Source: Ditylenchus dipsaci (lineage: Eukaryota; Nematoda; Chromadorea; Rhabditida; Anguinidae). From it: a stretch of DNA of 64,000 nucleotides. The stretch spans positions 1,054,001-1,118,000 of the forward strand of contig SADC01001112.1 of the NCBI GenBank assembly GCA_004194705.1. The letters are read 5' to 3'. A model generated the notes under the pieces. The model was not told the origin of the DNA. It saw nothing but the letters and a program-made list of their open reading frames with translations, and did not search any database. This document shows, piece by piece, positions 1-12,400 of the stretch (position 1 is its first letter; each line of letters begins with the position of its first letter). The position numbers and the translations under genes are program-made.

Positions 1-29
1 TCATATGTCTTAACTTAAACAACTTTGTC

Positions 30-1710
30 CCTGGCTGTCGGATCCTCAAATTTCGGGCCTTAAATGTCGCGTCCTTGAATATCGGCCCTTAAATGTCGCG
101 GCTGTAACTGTCGGGCTTATAATGTCGCGTCCTTAAATGTCGGGCCTCAAATGTCGGGTCTTGAATGTATAGACTTAAATTTCGAGTAGTGAATACTTCG
201 TTCACATTCATCGAACTTGAAGTATCGCGCAACAAAAATCGGCCCAGCAGTGTCCTGTCCATAAATTTCGCGCATTAAATTTCGGGCCTCATATGTTGCA
301 TCCGCAAATATCGGTCTCTGAATATCGATCCACATACAACGAGATCTGAATTTCGGGTCTTAACACGCCAAGACCTGACTGTGAGACCAGCACATTCTGG
401 TGCAGAATTTTATGGAGAATCTTTCTATCGCGGTGGATTTTTTTCGAAGGCCACAGACCTTTTCACAAAACCCTTCAGTCATTTCAGCTTTGAAAATTAA
501 ATGTTTTTTTTGTCTCGAACGAAATTCAAAATTGGACAGTGTTTTTGGTATTCCAAGTACAGTTTTATAAGGAAATCGACCATGGTGAACATAAATCCGG
601 TGTCAGAATCGACAGTTTGGCTAGCAGCAAAAAAGTTAAGGGAATTGGTGTTACATCCTATATTATAATTTTGCATATTTTGTAACCATATTATTATAAA
701 CTATTGCTGCGTCTGGTGTCAAAATGACCGTCACTATCCACTCTTTCTTTTTTTGTTAATCATATATAGTGCTTTGCCATTGTGAAAAAAGTTACACTAA
801 TTTTTTCACGAAAACTTTGTGAATGAAAAATGACACCTAATTTTGAAAAGCATTTATTAGGTTGTGTAAAAAGTTTTGACAAAAAGTACGCGGTGAAAAT
901 TCAAAAAATATTTTTCCGAAATATGTCTTGAAACGACATTTCTAGGGGTAAAATGACACGCTGAGCACGAATCTGTGCTCAGAAATGGCTCGAAGCTTAT
1001 CAAACGGCGATAAAAGTACCATTTAGGCACTTACTTTTGATTTACCGTTATACAGATATTTTCAACTTTGTTTTATTGTATTCTTAACTTATTTTCAGAG
1101 CTTATCAATGACGAAAGATGAATAAAATGTAAGAAGTTAAAATGGCTCTTTTCACAGCTTTTCATAAGTCGCACGGCATTTCTGAGCACAGATTCGTGCT
1201 CAGCGTGTCATTTTACCCCTAGAAATGTCGTTTCAAGACATATTTCGGAAAAATATTTTTTGAATTTTCAGCGCGTACTTTTTGTCAAAACTTTTTACAC
1301 AACCTAATATTTAGCGATATACTTAACAAAAAATAAAAACTTAAATATGAGAAAGCTCATTTCCTCTTCTACAAAATATGATATTATAGGTGTGTGAATG
1401 GTTATTTTATCAAAAGTCACAGACATTTTCACAAAACCCCTTCCAGTCATTTTAGTTGTTTCTAAAAAATGACAGTTTCAGCGGAAAAGTTGCCCTTCTA
1501 AAAAAATCCACCGTGATAGAAAGATTCTCAATAAAATTCTGCACCAGAAGGTGCTGGTCTTACAGTCAGGCCTTGGCGTGTTAAGTCTCGCTTTCTAAAT
1601 ATCGGTCCTCTGAAGTCAATTATTCAATTTCCCTTTATGTCGGCTCTCGAACCTTCCATCCTCAAAAATAAATCCCTCGGCTGACGCGTTCTTAAATGTT
1701 AAGGCCCACT
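30..1710. mobile_element. Nested inverted-repeat element with TTAAATGTCGGGCC-type word arrays
   Basis: The outer arms are degenerate tandem arrays of a word resembling CCTTAAATGTCGGG (about 30-360 and 1585-1710). Inside them a more conserved inverted repeat pairs about 363-450 with 1496-1585 (it includes GACCAGCAC and GGTGCAGAATTTTA). An inner pair of about 131 bp arms (857-987 and 1177-1307) is almost perfect. No coding sequence is visible. Target-site duplications were not resolved because the left end is close to the window edge. Related degenerate sequence recurs at 7331-7372 and 48420-48690, so this is a dispersed family. Confidence 0.7.
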
Positions 1711-1946
1711 TGTCACCATGCCGAAAAAAAGGTTTTTAGCTGAGAATTTCTGTTCTGGAAAGTCAGACTTTTGTGTTAATCACCTATTTTTCAAACAAAA
1801 TATGGCGACAAGGAGGAATCATTATTACTATATGAAAGCCTGCTTGGTTCTGCGTCCAATGGTATATAATATGTGTGGGTCCTGTAATACAAGTTAAAAA
1901 CTGCATGCATAAGAAAAGAAATACCCACATTTCAGGCAGTCGACAT

Positions 1947-2092
1947 CAGTGTTTTCATAACTAACACTAACACCTAACACTAACCTAACAGTTAGGCTAA
2001 CACTGACTAAGTGTACACTTGTGTACACTTAGTCAGTGTTAGCCTAACTGTTAGGTTAGTGTTAGGTGTTAGTGTTAGTTATGAAAACACTG
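1947..2092. repeat. Perfect 146-bp palindrome (72-bp arms, 2-bp centre)
   Basis: Bases 1947-2018 are the exact reverse complement of 2021-2092, with TT at the centre. The arms are built from a CTAACACCTAACA-like word. No ORF or flanking duplication is evident. A perfect cruciform-capable sequence of this length implies recent origin or active homogenisation. Confidence 0.9.
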
Positions 2093-2434
2093 GTCAACAT
2101 AGATCGAATTTCAAGTTGGCCATATCTCGAGATCCAAATTTGAAGTTGGACTTGAACTTACTCAGAATTGTCTCTTCTTTCGAATGAGACCAAAACTAAA
2201 AATTCCGAAAAAATCGAGGGAACGAAAGTTCATATGAAGTGGTCCACTTTTACAGAAGAGCCCTTTTAAGAACCATTAAAACCTATTTTTAAATTTGCCT
2301 CATTTCTAAATCAATCGCTGCAAAACCAGCCTAATCTACCATAAACCATGAGTTTTTTTTCTGCTCTTTTATTATTTTTGAATTCTTGATTTGAATTTAG
2401 TTGGAATTAGCCAGGACCCACTATAAAAGAGTAA

Positions 2435-5400
2435 ATGTTGCGAAGTCAGGGCAAAAAGAAGGCTGGACCCCCTATTTGTGGTAATTCACCAATTAAACGA
2501 CTAGCTGGTCAGCAACAGCAGACCACTTCAGGTGGCATCCAAGCTAATCGAAAACAACAGATCGCAAGCCATCCAGCAAGACCGAACAATGTTTTTCAGT
2601 TTGTTGGAGTATGCCTTTTCGTGTTTTTTAAGCTCATTCACCATTGTCGTGTGGTTTAAGACTAATCCTCGCCCCAAACCAACCACAAGTTCCATGGATG
2701 AAGAGGGTGTGTTAAACAATTTGCTTGAAGATGTTGGCCAAAGTCAGGCAAAAGCTCTGCCTTCATCCTCAGCTTCTACAGCCACTCCTCAATATATCAC
2801 AGTCAGTTTTTTGGGTGGATTTGAAACATGCAGTGGATTCTCAATATACAGTCGAATCTCACTAATCCTTATTCAATAAAGTATTTGTGGCATTGGTTTT
2901 TTAACCCAATTTTTCTAGATGACCCCTAGACAAGTTACTGCTGAAATTGTAGCTCGTTTCAATGGCTATGATTTAGAGGGTATTTTGCTTGACAGCAGTT
3001 TGCAAAAAGGAGGTCAAAAAACTATGCCAAGAAACTCGTTTGTAAATCAGGGTGCGCTCAATTGAAAAAGAAAACACCTGCGGTCTTTTTCGGGAAACAC
3101 GCAGATATCGTCTTGTCTCGAAAATCGTAGAGATTCTGATTTTACCGGTTGTTTTAAAAACAGACAATTTCACCATTAAGACCCGCGGGTCTCGATATAA
3201 TGGCAACCATTTTTGGTACTTCGGCTGTTTACCCCGCCAGCCCTAATTTTTGAAAAGTGGCCCAAGAAAAGCGACCCGAATTTTCGGATATTTTAGGACC
3301 GACTCAAACATGTTTTTCTTACTTTTTAAGCTTCGGAGAATATGTTTAAGTCCGTCCTAATATACGTTGGCCTACCCTTGCCTAAGCCTAAATAAGTGAT
3401 AAATCACCCGAAAAAAAACTTGACTTAAAGTATTTTTGTTTTGAGAAACTTCAAATTTTTTGATCAGAAACTGTTTAGGAATGTTTTTTATATTGTATAT
3501 ACAGTCAACCCTCGATTTAACGGCACCCTCGATTTAACGGCACCCAAAAAAAGACCGATTTGGTCAGCATTGACTAAGATTTAGTCAAAGTGAACCCTCG
3601 ATTTAACGGCACCCCGGACCAGTGTTGTGACTTCCTCATTTTTTCCTCATGACTAATTTTGATGAATATTTCTAACTTTTTAAAACTTTACTCAACGAGT
3701 TTGATATTATATTATAGCTGAGATTATAGGCTTCAAAATGACACCAAAAGCTTCGAGAGACGTTAACGAAATGTTGGAAGAAAAATCAATAATACGCAAA
3801 AATGAGGAAAAATGAAGAAAAATGAGGAAAACTTTCCTCACGTTCCTCATTCTACTGTTTTTCTAATATTTCAAATACATTTGGTAAAAAGTTTGGTGTC
3901 ATTTTAAAGCTTATAATCTCAGCTTCAAAATGACACCAAACTTGCTTAGAAATGTAAGTAAAACGTTGAAAAAAAGCATCAATACTACAAAAGAAAAAAT
4001 GAGGAAGAATGAGGAAGTCACAACACTGCCCGGACCCGGTCCCTAGGGGTGCCGTTAAATCGAGGGTCGACTGTTATAGAAAAAAAGTAGTTTAGGACGT
4101 ATTTTGAGTCCCTTCTCAAAAACTAGGGGTGGCGGGGTAAAGAGCAGAAGTGCTAATTTTGTAAAAGGGTGGCACTATATCGATACTTGATTGTTTAAAG
4201 TCGTATATAGTTATTTCGATAACGGATTTTCAAATTTTTATATTGACATCGAAACCTCGATTAAATGCCAAAAACGTAATTCTGAACTTTGCTTACAATT
4301 TCAGTTTCATATTTAATTAAATCGCAAATATTGAAGGTTTCCCTAGACGACCTTGAAGAAGCTGGCATAGATGTCCAGAATGTCAACAAACTAACGGAAC
4401 CTCAAATCCAGAACCTTTTGGCAATCAGTGAACAAAATAGAAAGCGATTGGCAGAAAGGCAATCCACCCCGTCCTCAACAGCTCCTTCAGTCGCCAACTA
4501 TTCAGTTGGTGTATCACCTCAACGACCTAACCCAGGCCAACTAACTGTAGGCAAAAGTGTGTATAAGTCGGAGTCAAGCCCTTTTAGAGATGGTACATTT
4601 TTATAAAAAAAAATTCGTTGATTATGATTACTCCCGAAATTTTGTACCGCGACTATTTCCACACAAACAAAGTTTTTGTCGCTAACCTCTAAATTTTTTT
4701 AATAAAACTATGTTTTGTATGGAAAAGTGCAGTTTTTATATTTTGGCTGTAAACTGCTTTTTATTTTTTGGTCGTTCGGTCAAACGCACATTTGTCACTT
4801 TGTGAAAAAAAAACCTTTTGGCGCAACCTTTTTGACTTTTTTTCGTGAGCTAAATAAGGCTAAATAGTGTTCCTCCCTCCTTTGTTATTGTTTTTTGGCT
4901 TGTGCTTAGGCGCAGAATACTCCAGAGTACTTTAGAGCGGTGTCACACATGTTTTCTTTCTTTTTTGTAGTTGATAATGGCTCTTTTTTACATGTTAGCA
5001 TTGGTGTCGTTGGCACTCGAGTGAAATTCCTCGACGCCAACGACATTGCTAACCCTTTTATAAAAAATGCCTTCATTCCGATTCTTGTTTAACGTCACAA
5101 AAAAATTTATAATTGGAATAGGAGTTCACGGTCTTAGCTCACGGTCTCTTTCACAGCGAAAAATGGGCAGTGACTTTTGAAAAATTTTGCGGGAAATTAA
5201 AGGACTATCTAAAAATGACTAGAAAAATGAATTCCAGACTTCAAATAGCTTCTGGTTCACTAATTTCTACTTTTTTGAAAATCCATCTAATTTGTCTAAA
5301 AGTCGAGACTCCTAGCTTTCGTTTAGTACATAAAACGTCTTAAAAAATACCACGTTTTGCATTTTTCATACCAAAAAGTTATTTTTTGACATGAAGTATT

Positions 5401-8400
5401 TGACGTGAAGTACAGACTTTAGTCGGACCTATATTTAAATTTTTATAGGAAAAGCTAAAAATATGATATTCATGACCTACATATACTTTTCTATTTTACG
5501 TCGATTAGGCCAATAATAAAAAAAAGTTAAAAATTTAACATATCCAGAGGTGGGGCAGCAGTACACTATTTGTGGTAGCCCAAAAGTGCGTTTTTCAACG
5601 TGTAAGTATTTTTCAGGCCATTTAAACGATAGAAACGGCCGAGAAAAGTGTGGGAAGGACATTTTTCCAAAAAAAAGTTCGACTGCCTTAGTCCCCCTGT
5701 GGTTTTTACCTTGGTCTCCCTACGGTTTTTGGTCATTTTTTGTATTTTACCCCGTTTTGGTCACTGGAGGTCTGTAAAAAGAGCTTTTTTATGCATTTTT
5801 GATCATGAGTCTTGCTCGGAATCATGTCTAAGGTAAGTGAGTGAGCGCATCTCTAACTCTCAAGCCTACTGCGGCCTCTTCGAGGGAGAAAAAATATTAC
5901 CCAAACATCAAAATGGTTTTTGGTGGGGCGGACCTATCACTGCTTGGGACCGGTTTTTTGGTACCGGGGGTGGCATTATAAAAAAAAACTTTTTAGAAAC
6001 TTTTTTTTTAAACTTTGTCATGTTTCTCTGTCGGACAGCCAAATTTCTCTCAAGGTGCCGTTATAACGGAGGGGGGGGGCCGTTATATCGGGATGCCGTT
6101 TTATTGGCACTCGACTGTATGGCCAAAAACCATTTTGATGTTTGGGTAATATTTTTTCTCTTTGAAACTCTGTAGTTTTGTAAATTTCGAGCAAAACATA
6201 AGACTGAAATTAAAAAGTAGTTCAAGGTCATCAATATACCAAAAAATAATTTTATTTTGTAAAAAGGGAGTTGTCAAACAAAAAATATGGAAAATATGTT
6301 GTCCTTTTTTAGTAGTTTTTACTTTCCGTAGCAAATAAAATTTTACCGGTACACGCTAAAAAAAATTTACGTAATTTTCGAAATTCTTAGGTTCAAGGGC
6401 GTCAACTTCACAGCAGCATACCGGCCAAACCTCAGTTTACAGGGTGGAGTCGGAGGTGGAGAGAGTGATTGAAGTGGAGAATGTAGTAGAACATGAGTTG
6501 GGTCAAGAAACTACTCTTAACTCAAATGGTCCACCCAGGTTGACACGCGAACAAGCTAGGGGAGTGCCCGAAGAAGACACTATGGAAGAAGAGGGAGAAG
6601 AAGATCTGTCAGGACCACACAATGGAGCCGACAGTCAGATCACTATAACCATTACTGATGAAGGACATGTTAAGCTAACCGATGCATCTCACCAAACCTT
6701 CTTTGTGAGTATTGATAGGTGCTTTTTATTGAAATTGAAGGGTTTTTTATAGTTTTCTCGTGATGAACTGTCCCAGAGGGACATTGATGCAGCTAATTTG
6801 ACGGACTCGAATATTCAAGATATTATTCAAATGGCACTACCTTCACTTGTTATGTAAGCAGACTCTATTCAAAGGACCATACTTGTTGATGACAATGAGA
6901 AATTCGCGAATTAAAAAGCACGAGGGACACTTTTTTTCTGAAATAATTTTTTAATCACCTTAACATATTTATATTTAAAGGACCATGCTGACGGTGGTCT
7001 GGTGGTACCCCGCCAGTCTAAAACTTGTTCCTAATTGCGGGATTTACGCACGATTTTTTTTATTGAGTTTCTAACAAAACTAAACCTGAAATAAAATTCT
7101 AGGCCTTGTTTTATTAGAAACCAATTAAAAAAATCCGAACAGAAGATCAATGATTAGGAAAAAAATTGAATTTCGCGGGGACCACCAGACCACCGTGAGC
7201 ATAGTGAGCATGGTCCTAAAATTAAATTACAAATAAAGGAAATCGAAGCGAGAACATCTTTTACCAGCTTCCGCCACTCTATCACTGAGCTACTGATGCC
7301 ACCTAGCTTATATAAAGAATGCAAAATTTAACACGCCAAGGCCTAAATGTGAGACCGGTTGGTTCTGGTGCAGAATTTCGAATCTGTGGACAGTTTTTCG
7401 AAAAAAGCCGGGTTAGCTCGAGATTTTTACCGTTTTCTGAATAGAATCAAATGGACCTGGGTATGTTCAGAAAATCAGCTGGTGCTTGAGTATTTTATAT
7501 ACACATGCATGACTTCTATAGCTCGTTAAAAAGCACAGGAAATAAGCTTTCCAATGACATATTGTTAAAGGGCTTGTGATTACTAAATGTTAAATGTGTG
7601 GCCAAAAGAAACAAATGTGTCATTTTCCTAGACGATTTTTTTGACTTAAATGTGCAAAATTACGTGGGATACAGCTGTTTGTTTAGCAAACACCGTATAT
7701 CATTCGAAAGAAAAATTAAAACTGCATTTTCCTCATTTTCATAAACAACCATGGTCCTTCAAAGATAATTGAGTCCCCAGAATTGCTAATTCTTCTCTTT
7801 AGGGGCCGACCCGACACAGACGAGCCATCACCCAAAAAGCGCCAGATTAGCAATTCTCAATTGTCTTCTGAACATGTAGCAAATAATTCTCCTCATAAGG
7901 GCAGTGTAAGCATATACAGTTAAGCATCTAATTTTGTATAAACCATGTGTTTAAGGCCCTTTGCCAAGTTGACCCCACTCACCACAATGGTGTATCATCT
8001 TCTTCACCGTCAACAATCGGGCAGGCCCCCTACCACACTTGTCCTACACCCAATCTCAGTGGGATCAGCGTAACTCCATCAACCTCTAGCAAAACCGAAC
8101 CCTTGCCACTGTACTTTAATAAAAAAGATCAGGTCAGTAATAATGGTGACGGTGGCGTAATGATGATTGGTGAGGAAGTGGAGGTACGTCGTCAGGGCAA
8201 CACAAGCAGCAGTGAGATGGCGGTCGTTCGATATTTCAGGCCAGGCTATGGCTACAAAGTGCAATTCTCAGTTGATATTACAATTAAAATTTATGAAGGA
8301 AATATTAGAAGTTGGATTTTCAGGATGGTCACTTTGAGTGGATCACAGAAAGCAATGTGCAGGACACTAAAGAAGCACCACCTACTCCATTTCGCACAAG

Positions 8401-9006
8401 AACTCGTCCCCAGATTCAAATCGATCCCATCCAGCCACATCCAAATTCAAGCCTAAAGAAGGCTGATTCGGGTGTACACCCAGCTAATTACAACCACCAA
8501 AGGCATCATCCACAGGCAAGAATGGTCTCTGCCACTTCAACTATGTCAAACAACAACAGCTACCTTCATAAAGAGTCACCAACCCCTCTCAACAGTCCAA
8601 CAGCAGGATGGATGAGTCATCAACACCAACTAATAACGCCCCAAACAACTTTTACTGCTCTATATGTGACCAAACAGTCAACCAAAATGAGTTGAGTTAC
8701 ATTGTGATTAGGGTGCTGGCATGCAAACCTTGCTCCACCTCTAAAGTGCTCATATTAGATGAACAAGCAGAAAGGAAGGACACAGAAAATCCTTCGACTT
8801 CGTCCCAGACAAATGACATCTTTGGTAACAATAGTATAGTAAATGACCGTGGTTGTGCAAAAGAATACAAAGAAGTAAACAGGACAAGGGCAGTGAGCAC
8901 CCCGAAAGAGCTTCAGATTGGAGTTCAGCATAGAACTGGGATAACCATATCGCCTGTGAGAAGTGACACCGAGACATTTGAAAAAGAGACCACAAGGATA
9001 TTATGA
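2435..9006 (+). CDS. Unidentified multi-exon protein with Tudor-like segment and Cys-pair motif (putative nuclear/chromatin protein)
   Basis: Likely exons, joined by GT...AG introns, are 2435-2590, 2661-2801, 2919-3051, 4305-~4558, 6391-6704, 6753-6853, 7803-7905, 7956-8270 and 8324-9006. The protein is polar and low-complexity apart from three parts. The first is a duplicated helical motif, VSLDDLEEAGIDVQN..LTEPQIQNLL (exon 4) and FSRDELSQRDIDAANLTDSNI (exon 6). The second is a Tudor-like segment across 8180-8360: GEEVEVRRQG, then MAVVRYF, GYKVQFS and DGHFEWI. The third is a C-terminal CSIC...CKPC pair near 8660-8740 that could bind zinc. A basic PSPKKR stretch in exon 7 could be a nuclear signal. 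Phases agree at most joins, but the exon 4-5 join does not, and the last exon changes frame at about 8580-8610. I do not recognise the family; a chromatin-reader role is inference. The large introns hold the MITEs listed separately. Confidence 0.6.
3502..4073. mobile_element. pogo/Tigger-like MITE interrupted by another element
   Basis: It begins CAGTCAACCCTCGATTTAAC and ends in the inverse form ...CGAGGGTCGACTG, with TA before the left end. Terminal CAGTCRA and the TCGATTTAACGG motif resemble pogo-type mariner ends. It lies in the intron between exons 3 and 4 of the gene at 2435-9006. Its centre is occupied by the word-array element at 3621-4028. Confidence 0.7.
3621..4028. mobile_element. 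Word-array inverted-repeat element (AATGAGGAA word), 8-bp TSD
   Basis: The ends are AGTGTTGTGACTTCCTC and the inverse GAGGAAGTCACAACACTG. The arms repeat ATGAGGAAAA-like words. CCCGGACC is present on both sides (3613-3620 and 4029-4036), an 8-bp target-site duplication. It is inserted in the pogo-like MITE at 3502-4073. Non-coding. Confidence 0.75.
4993..5062. repeat. Intronic hairpin
   Basis: GTTAGCA(T/A)TG..GTCGTTGGC pairs with GCCAACGACATTGCTAAC over about 30 bp per arm, with a CTCGAGTG centre. It lies in the intron between exons 4 and 5 of the gene at 2435-9006. Function unknown; it may be the core of a small MITE. Confidence 0.5.
5777..6170. mobile_element. Intronic inverted repeat with a fragment of the dispersed hairpin family
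   Basis: Bases about 5885-5930 (AATATTACCCAAACATCAAA) recur inverted at about 6121-6165. The left part (5785-5880) is a degraded copy of the TCTAAGGTAAGTGAGTG hairpin family found at 26.3, 29.4, 50.9 and 59.4 kb. The GGGGGGGGG tract at about 6070 sits in a pogo-like remnant (CCGTTATATCGGGATG...CTCGACTGTA). Confidence 0.5.
6960..7230. repeat. Intronic inverted repeat around GGTGGTCTGGTGGT
   Basis: AGGACCATGCTGACGGTGGT (about 6979) is partly mirrored by ACCACCGTGAGCA...CATGGTCCT (about 7187-7215). The 200-bp centre shows nothing coding. It lies in the intron between exons 6 and 7 of the gene at 2435-9006. Confidence 0.45.
7244..7312 (-). pseudogene. tRNA-like pseudogene
   Basis: On the minus strand the sequence has TAGCTCAGTGATAGAGTGG, a good internal A box and D arm. 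About 40 nt later comes GCTTCGATTTCC, a damaged B box and T arm. The acceptor stem is not convincingly paired, so this is probably a relic or the head of a SINE rather than a working tRNA. Confidence 0.45.
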
Positions 9007-9110
9007 TAGAAAATACAGTTTAAAACAGGTGTGAAATTATAGGTGTAATAAAGCAGCTTTCAATAACTGTAAATACTGGTTTCTGTTATAGAATGTCATC
9101 GGTATGCGTT

Positions 9111-9364
9111 TACCGTATTCTCTCTATTAGTTCCACATGTGGGATTATTTTTCAATCGTCCGAAAATTGGAAAAATTTGGGGTCGATCTCGAGATTTTTG
9201 GGTGCTCAACCAAAATCTAAAAAGTGGAATCAGTAGAGCTCGTGGGAGTTGAGAAAATGCAATAAACAGCTTTGTTAAATTTTTTCTCTGAGCTGAAATA
9301 CAGGTCCTCAAAGTTGGGGTGTGGGTTTAATAGAGATTGTGGAACAAATAGAGAGAATACGGTA
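9111..9364. mobile_element. TACCGTATT-family MITE, copy 1
   Basis: It begins TACCGTATTCTCTCTATTAG and ends AATAGAGAGAATACGGTA. The interior (GGTCGATCTCGAGATTTTTGG; AGTGGAATC.GTAGAGCTCG) is shared with copies at 12577-12831, 36189-36440 and 43220-43472. The terminal TA may be the duplicated target. Confidence 0.8.
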
Positions 9365-9374
9365 CATACAGTAA

Positions 9375-11135
9375 CGTCCAAAAATGGATCACTCAGTTTT
9401 GTACCAATTTTTTTTAAATCTCGCCAATTTTTCTCCATCTAACCGTCGCACGGATTTTTTTAGAAACGCAGTTTTACAGCATTTTCCCTGCTCTTTAAGA
9501 TTACATAATTCGTTTTTCGTGATGTTTACCAAAAACGTCAAAATTTTGAGTTTTACCGAGATGGGTCATTATACCATGCGTCCAAAAAATTGGATCACTG
9601 CGGGATATTAACAGTTACTATTTTTTTCATGGTTTTTCTGATCTATGATTAAACGAATTTTAGAGCACTGTTTCTACGCTAAAATTTGGCAGGTCAAAAT
9701 TTTATTTTTAGGTGTTCCTGGAAAAAGTTTTGATCAAAAATGCAAAAGTGTCGATTTCTAGTCAAATCTAAGTAAAATACCGTATTTACTGTATTAACTC
9801 CCCACCCTCTAATAACTCCCCACTCTCTAATAAGTCCCCACCCTACGGACCTTATATCTCAGCCTAGAGCAAACATTTCGCAAATCTGTTTTTAGCGTTT
9901 TCTTACTTGCCGCGAGTTTACCTGATTACACTTTTCAGATTAGTTTGAGCACCCAAAAATCTCAAAATCGACCTCAAAATTTTTCGATTTTTTAGAGGTT
10001 GAAAAATAACTCCCCATGGGGACTTAATACAGTAAATACGGTAGCCGTTGTATCGCATAAACAGTGGCTTCTCACAAAATTCATATTTTCAAAGACTGTC
10101 ATTCAATGCGTCATTTTAAAGCTATTTTATTTCTCTACACGATGACATGTCAAGCGTTATATTAGAATCACACAGGGCTAAGGTACAGACGGTTGAAGTT
10201 TAAAAAAGTAAAAATCTTTTCTTTTTACCTATTTTACCTAATCTTAAGTCATTTATTAATTTTTTAAACTTCAACCGTCTGTACCTTAGCCCGTGTGATT
10301 CTAACCCGGTGCTCACATAGGCAAGTCGAGGTCGATCTCGTGTTTTCTCAACCTTTTTGGTGATCAGAGAGAAAATTTTCTATACTTTTCGTAGTTCTTT
10401 ATATACCAAACAAAAGATCAGATTCCAAGCTATCTTCTATATCAAAAGCATCTTCTACATCAAAAAAGTAAATGTGATAGATAGGGTGGTCGAAGTCCTG
10501 GTCGAGGTACCTCGACCTGGACCTCGACCAGCCTCTAACTTTTGTGATATTACATTCATTATTGTTATATCAATGAAATAAATTCCGATGTAGAAGAAAG
10601 CTCAGAATTAAGCTTTCGTTTGGTATATGAAGAGTGACAAAAAATATAGAAAAAACTCTCTCTGATCACCAATAATGTTGAGAAAACAAGAGCTCGACCT
10701 CGACATCGACTCACCTATGTGATTGAGGGGTAATATAACGCTTGACATGTCATCGTGTAGAGAAATAAAAAAGCTTTAAAATGACGCATTGAATGACAGT
10801 CTTTGAAAATATGAATTTTGTGAGAAGCCACTGTTTATGCGATACAACGGCTATTTTACTTAGATTTGACTAAAAATCGACACTTTTGCATTTTTGATCA
10901 TAACTTTTTCCAGGAAAATCTAAAAATAAAATTTTGACCTACCAAATTCTAGCTTAGAAACAGTATTCAAAATTCGTTAATAATAGATAAGAAAAAACTA
11001 TGAAAAAAATAGTAACTGTTAATATCCCGTAGTGATCCATTTTTTTGGACGCATGGTAAAATGACCCATCTCGATAAAACTCAAGTTCTGACGTTTTTGG
11101 TAGACATCACTAAAAACCAATTGTGCAATCTTAAA
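9375..11135. mobile_element. Large nested palindromic element
   Basis: The left arm (about 9480-9780) recurs inverted at about 10845-11130; shared motifs include GGATCACTGCGGGATATTAA and ACCAAAAACGTCA. Inner pairs lie at about 10162-10310 (GGTACAGACGGTTGAAG) and 10320-10735 (TCGAGGTCGATCTCG). A TACCGTATTT MITE is inserted at 9779-10042. No convincing coding sequence was found; flanking duplications were not resolved. Confidence 0.65.
9779..10042. mobile_element. TACCGTATT-family MITE with ACTCCCC word, copy 2
   Basis: The ends are ACCGTATTTACTGTATTAAC and the inverse ACTTAATACAGTAAATACGG. The left arm repeats AACTCCCCACCCTCTAAT; the right arm carries AACTCCCCATGGGGAC. The interior matches the other family members in inverse orientation. 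It is nested in the palindrome at 9375-11135. Confidence 0.8.
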
Positions 11136-11165
11136 GGGGGGATTTAGCTTTTTAGCTTTAGCCAT

Positions 11166-12214
11166 CAGGGTGGTAACCTCAGCCGGCTGACTTCAGCCGG
11201 CTGAGGTTATACTCAGCCATCAGCCGGCTGAGGCTGAGGCTGATGGCTGAGGTAGAAATTTCGGCCCGGCTGACGGCTGAGGCTGAGGAAAATTTTCAGA
11301 CCTCAGCCGGCTGAGGCTGATGGCTGTAGTAAAAATTTCGGCCCGGCTGACGGCTGAGGCTGAGGAAAATTTTCAGACCTCAGCCGGCTGAGGCTGAGGC
11401 TGACGGCTGAGGAAATTTTTTAGACCTGGCAGACGGCTGAGGCAGAAAAATTTTTTAAAATTTTCTTAACAGAAAAAATTTTAAACTTAACTTTTTGTCT
11501 AAAAAGCTTTGAAATTTCCAATTTTTTATAGCAATAATGCCATCAGGTAGCGCTGCAATTCTGGTTTCTTACAAAATTATATCTATTGCATTCTCTTAAA
11601 AAATTGTAAACAGCAGGACTAAAGCATAAGGGGGTCAGAAAAGTAATTCAGTTCATAACTTTAACTTATTATTTTACATTTCGTGACGTTATGCAATAAT
11701 TGATACTTTATCAGTAACCAGAATCGCACAGCTACTTAATGTTGTCATGATTTTGAAAACAAAATAGAAGAATACGAATTTAATTTCACAAAATTGAAAT
11801 TCGCACAAAAAAGACTTTTTTTCACCAAACATAAGTCATTTTACCTCAAAAGCCAGCTTTGTCTATTTTATGGCTACTTATACACAAACCAATAAAATTG
11901 TTAATTTTAATAGTTTTATATTACAGCCGGCTGAGGCTGATGGCTGAGGTAAAAATTTTGCTCGGCTGACGGCTGAGGCTGAGGAAAATTTTCAGACCTC
12001 AGCCGGCTGAGGCTGATGGCTGAGGTAAAAATTTCGGCCCGGCTGACGGCTGAGGCTGAGGAAAATTTTCAGACCTCAGCCGGCTGAGGCTGAGGCTGAT
12101 GGCTGAGGTAAAAATTTTGGCACGGCTGACGGCTGAGGCTGAGGAAAATTTTCAGACCTCAGCCGGCTGAGGCTGAGGCTGATGGCTGAGGTAATCGTCG
12201 AGTATACCACCCTG
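11166..12214. mobile_element. Word-array inverted-repeat element (AGCCGGCTGAGGCTGA word), 8-bp TSD
   Basis: Both arms (about 11180-11440 and 11925-12200) are tandem arrays of AGCCGGCTGAGGCTGATGGC with spacers such as GGAAAATTTTCAGACCTC. Ends are CAGGGTGGTA and the inverse TACCACCCTG. TTAGCCAT flanks both sides (11158-11165 and 12215-12222). The 480-bp AT-rich centre has no supportable ORF. Confidence 0.85.
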
Positions 12215-12222
12215 TTAGCCAT

Positions 12223-12400
12223 TCCGCTTTGTAAAAGTGGCTCCATGGCGCAGTGTACTGTACTCACGCACTGTATCCTTGCAGTCACATCAAACGACTC
12301 GAAAGAGTGAACTGCGAGACAAAAGAGAAGTGTCCCCCGCCAATTCAAATTTTGCACATGTCACTGCGCGCAAAAACCATGGTCCTTTAAAGGGAGCAGA
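12223..12400. repeat. Dispersed palindrome with tRNA A-box-like start
   Basis: TGGCTCCATGGCGCAGTG near 12240 resembles a Pol III A box. The right end, GCACATGTCACTGCGCGCAAA...CCATGGTCC, matches the right arm of the palindrome at 55276-55487. It looks like a shared dispersed repeat of about 170-210 bp. Confidence 0.5.

Noticed and set aside
5477..6334. Overlapping ORFs on both strands as small genes
   Set aside because: They lie in an intron full of inverted repeats and have no splice support or conserved motifs.
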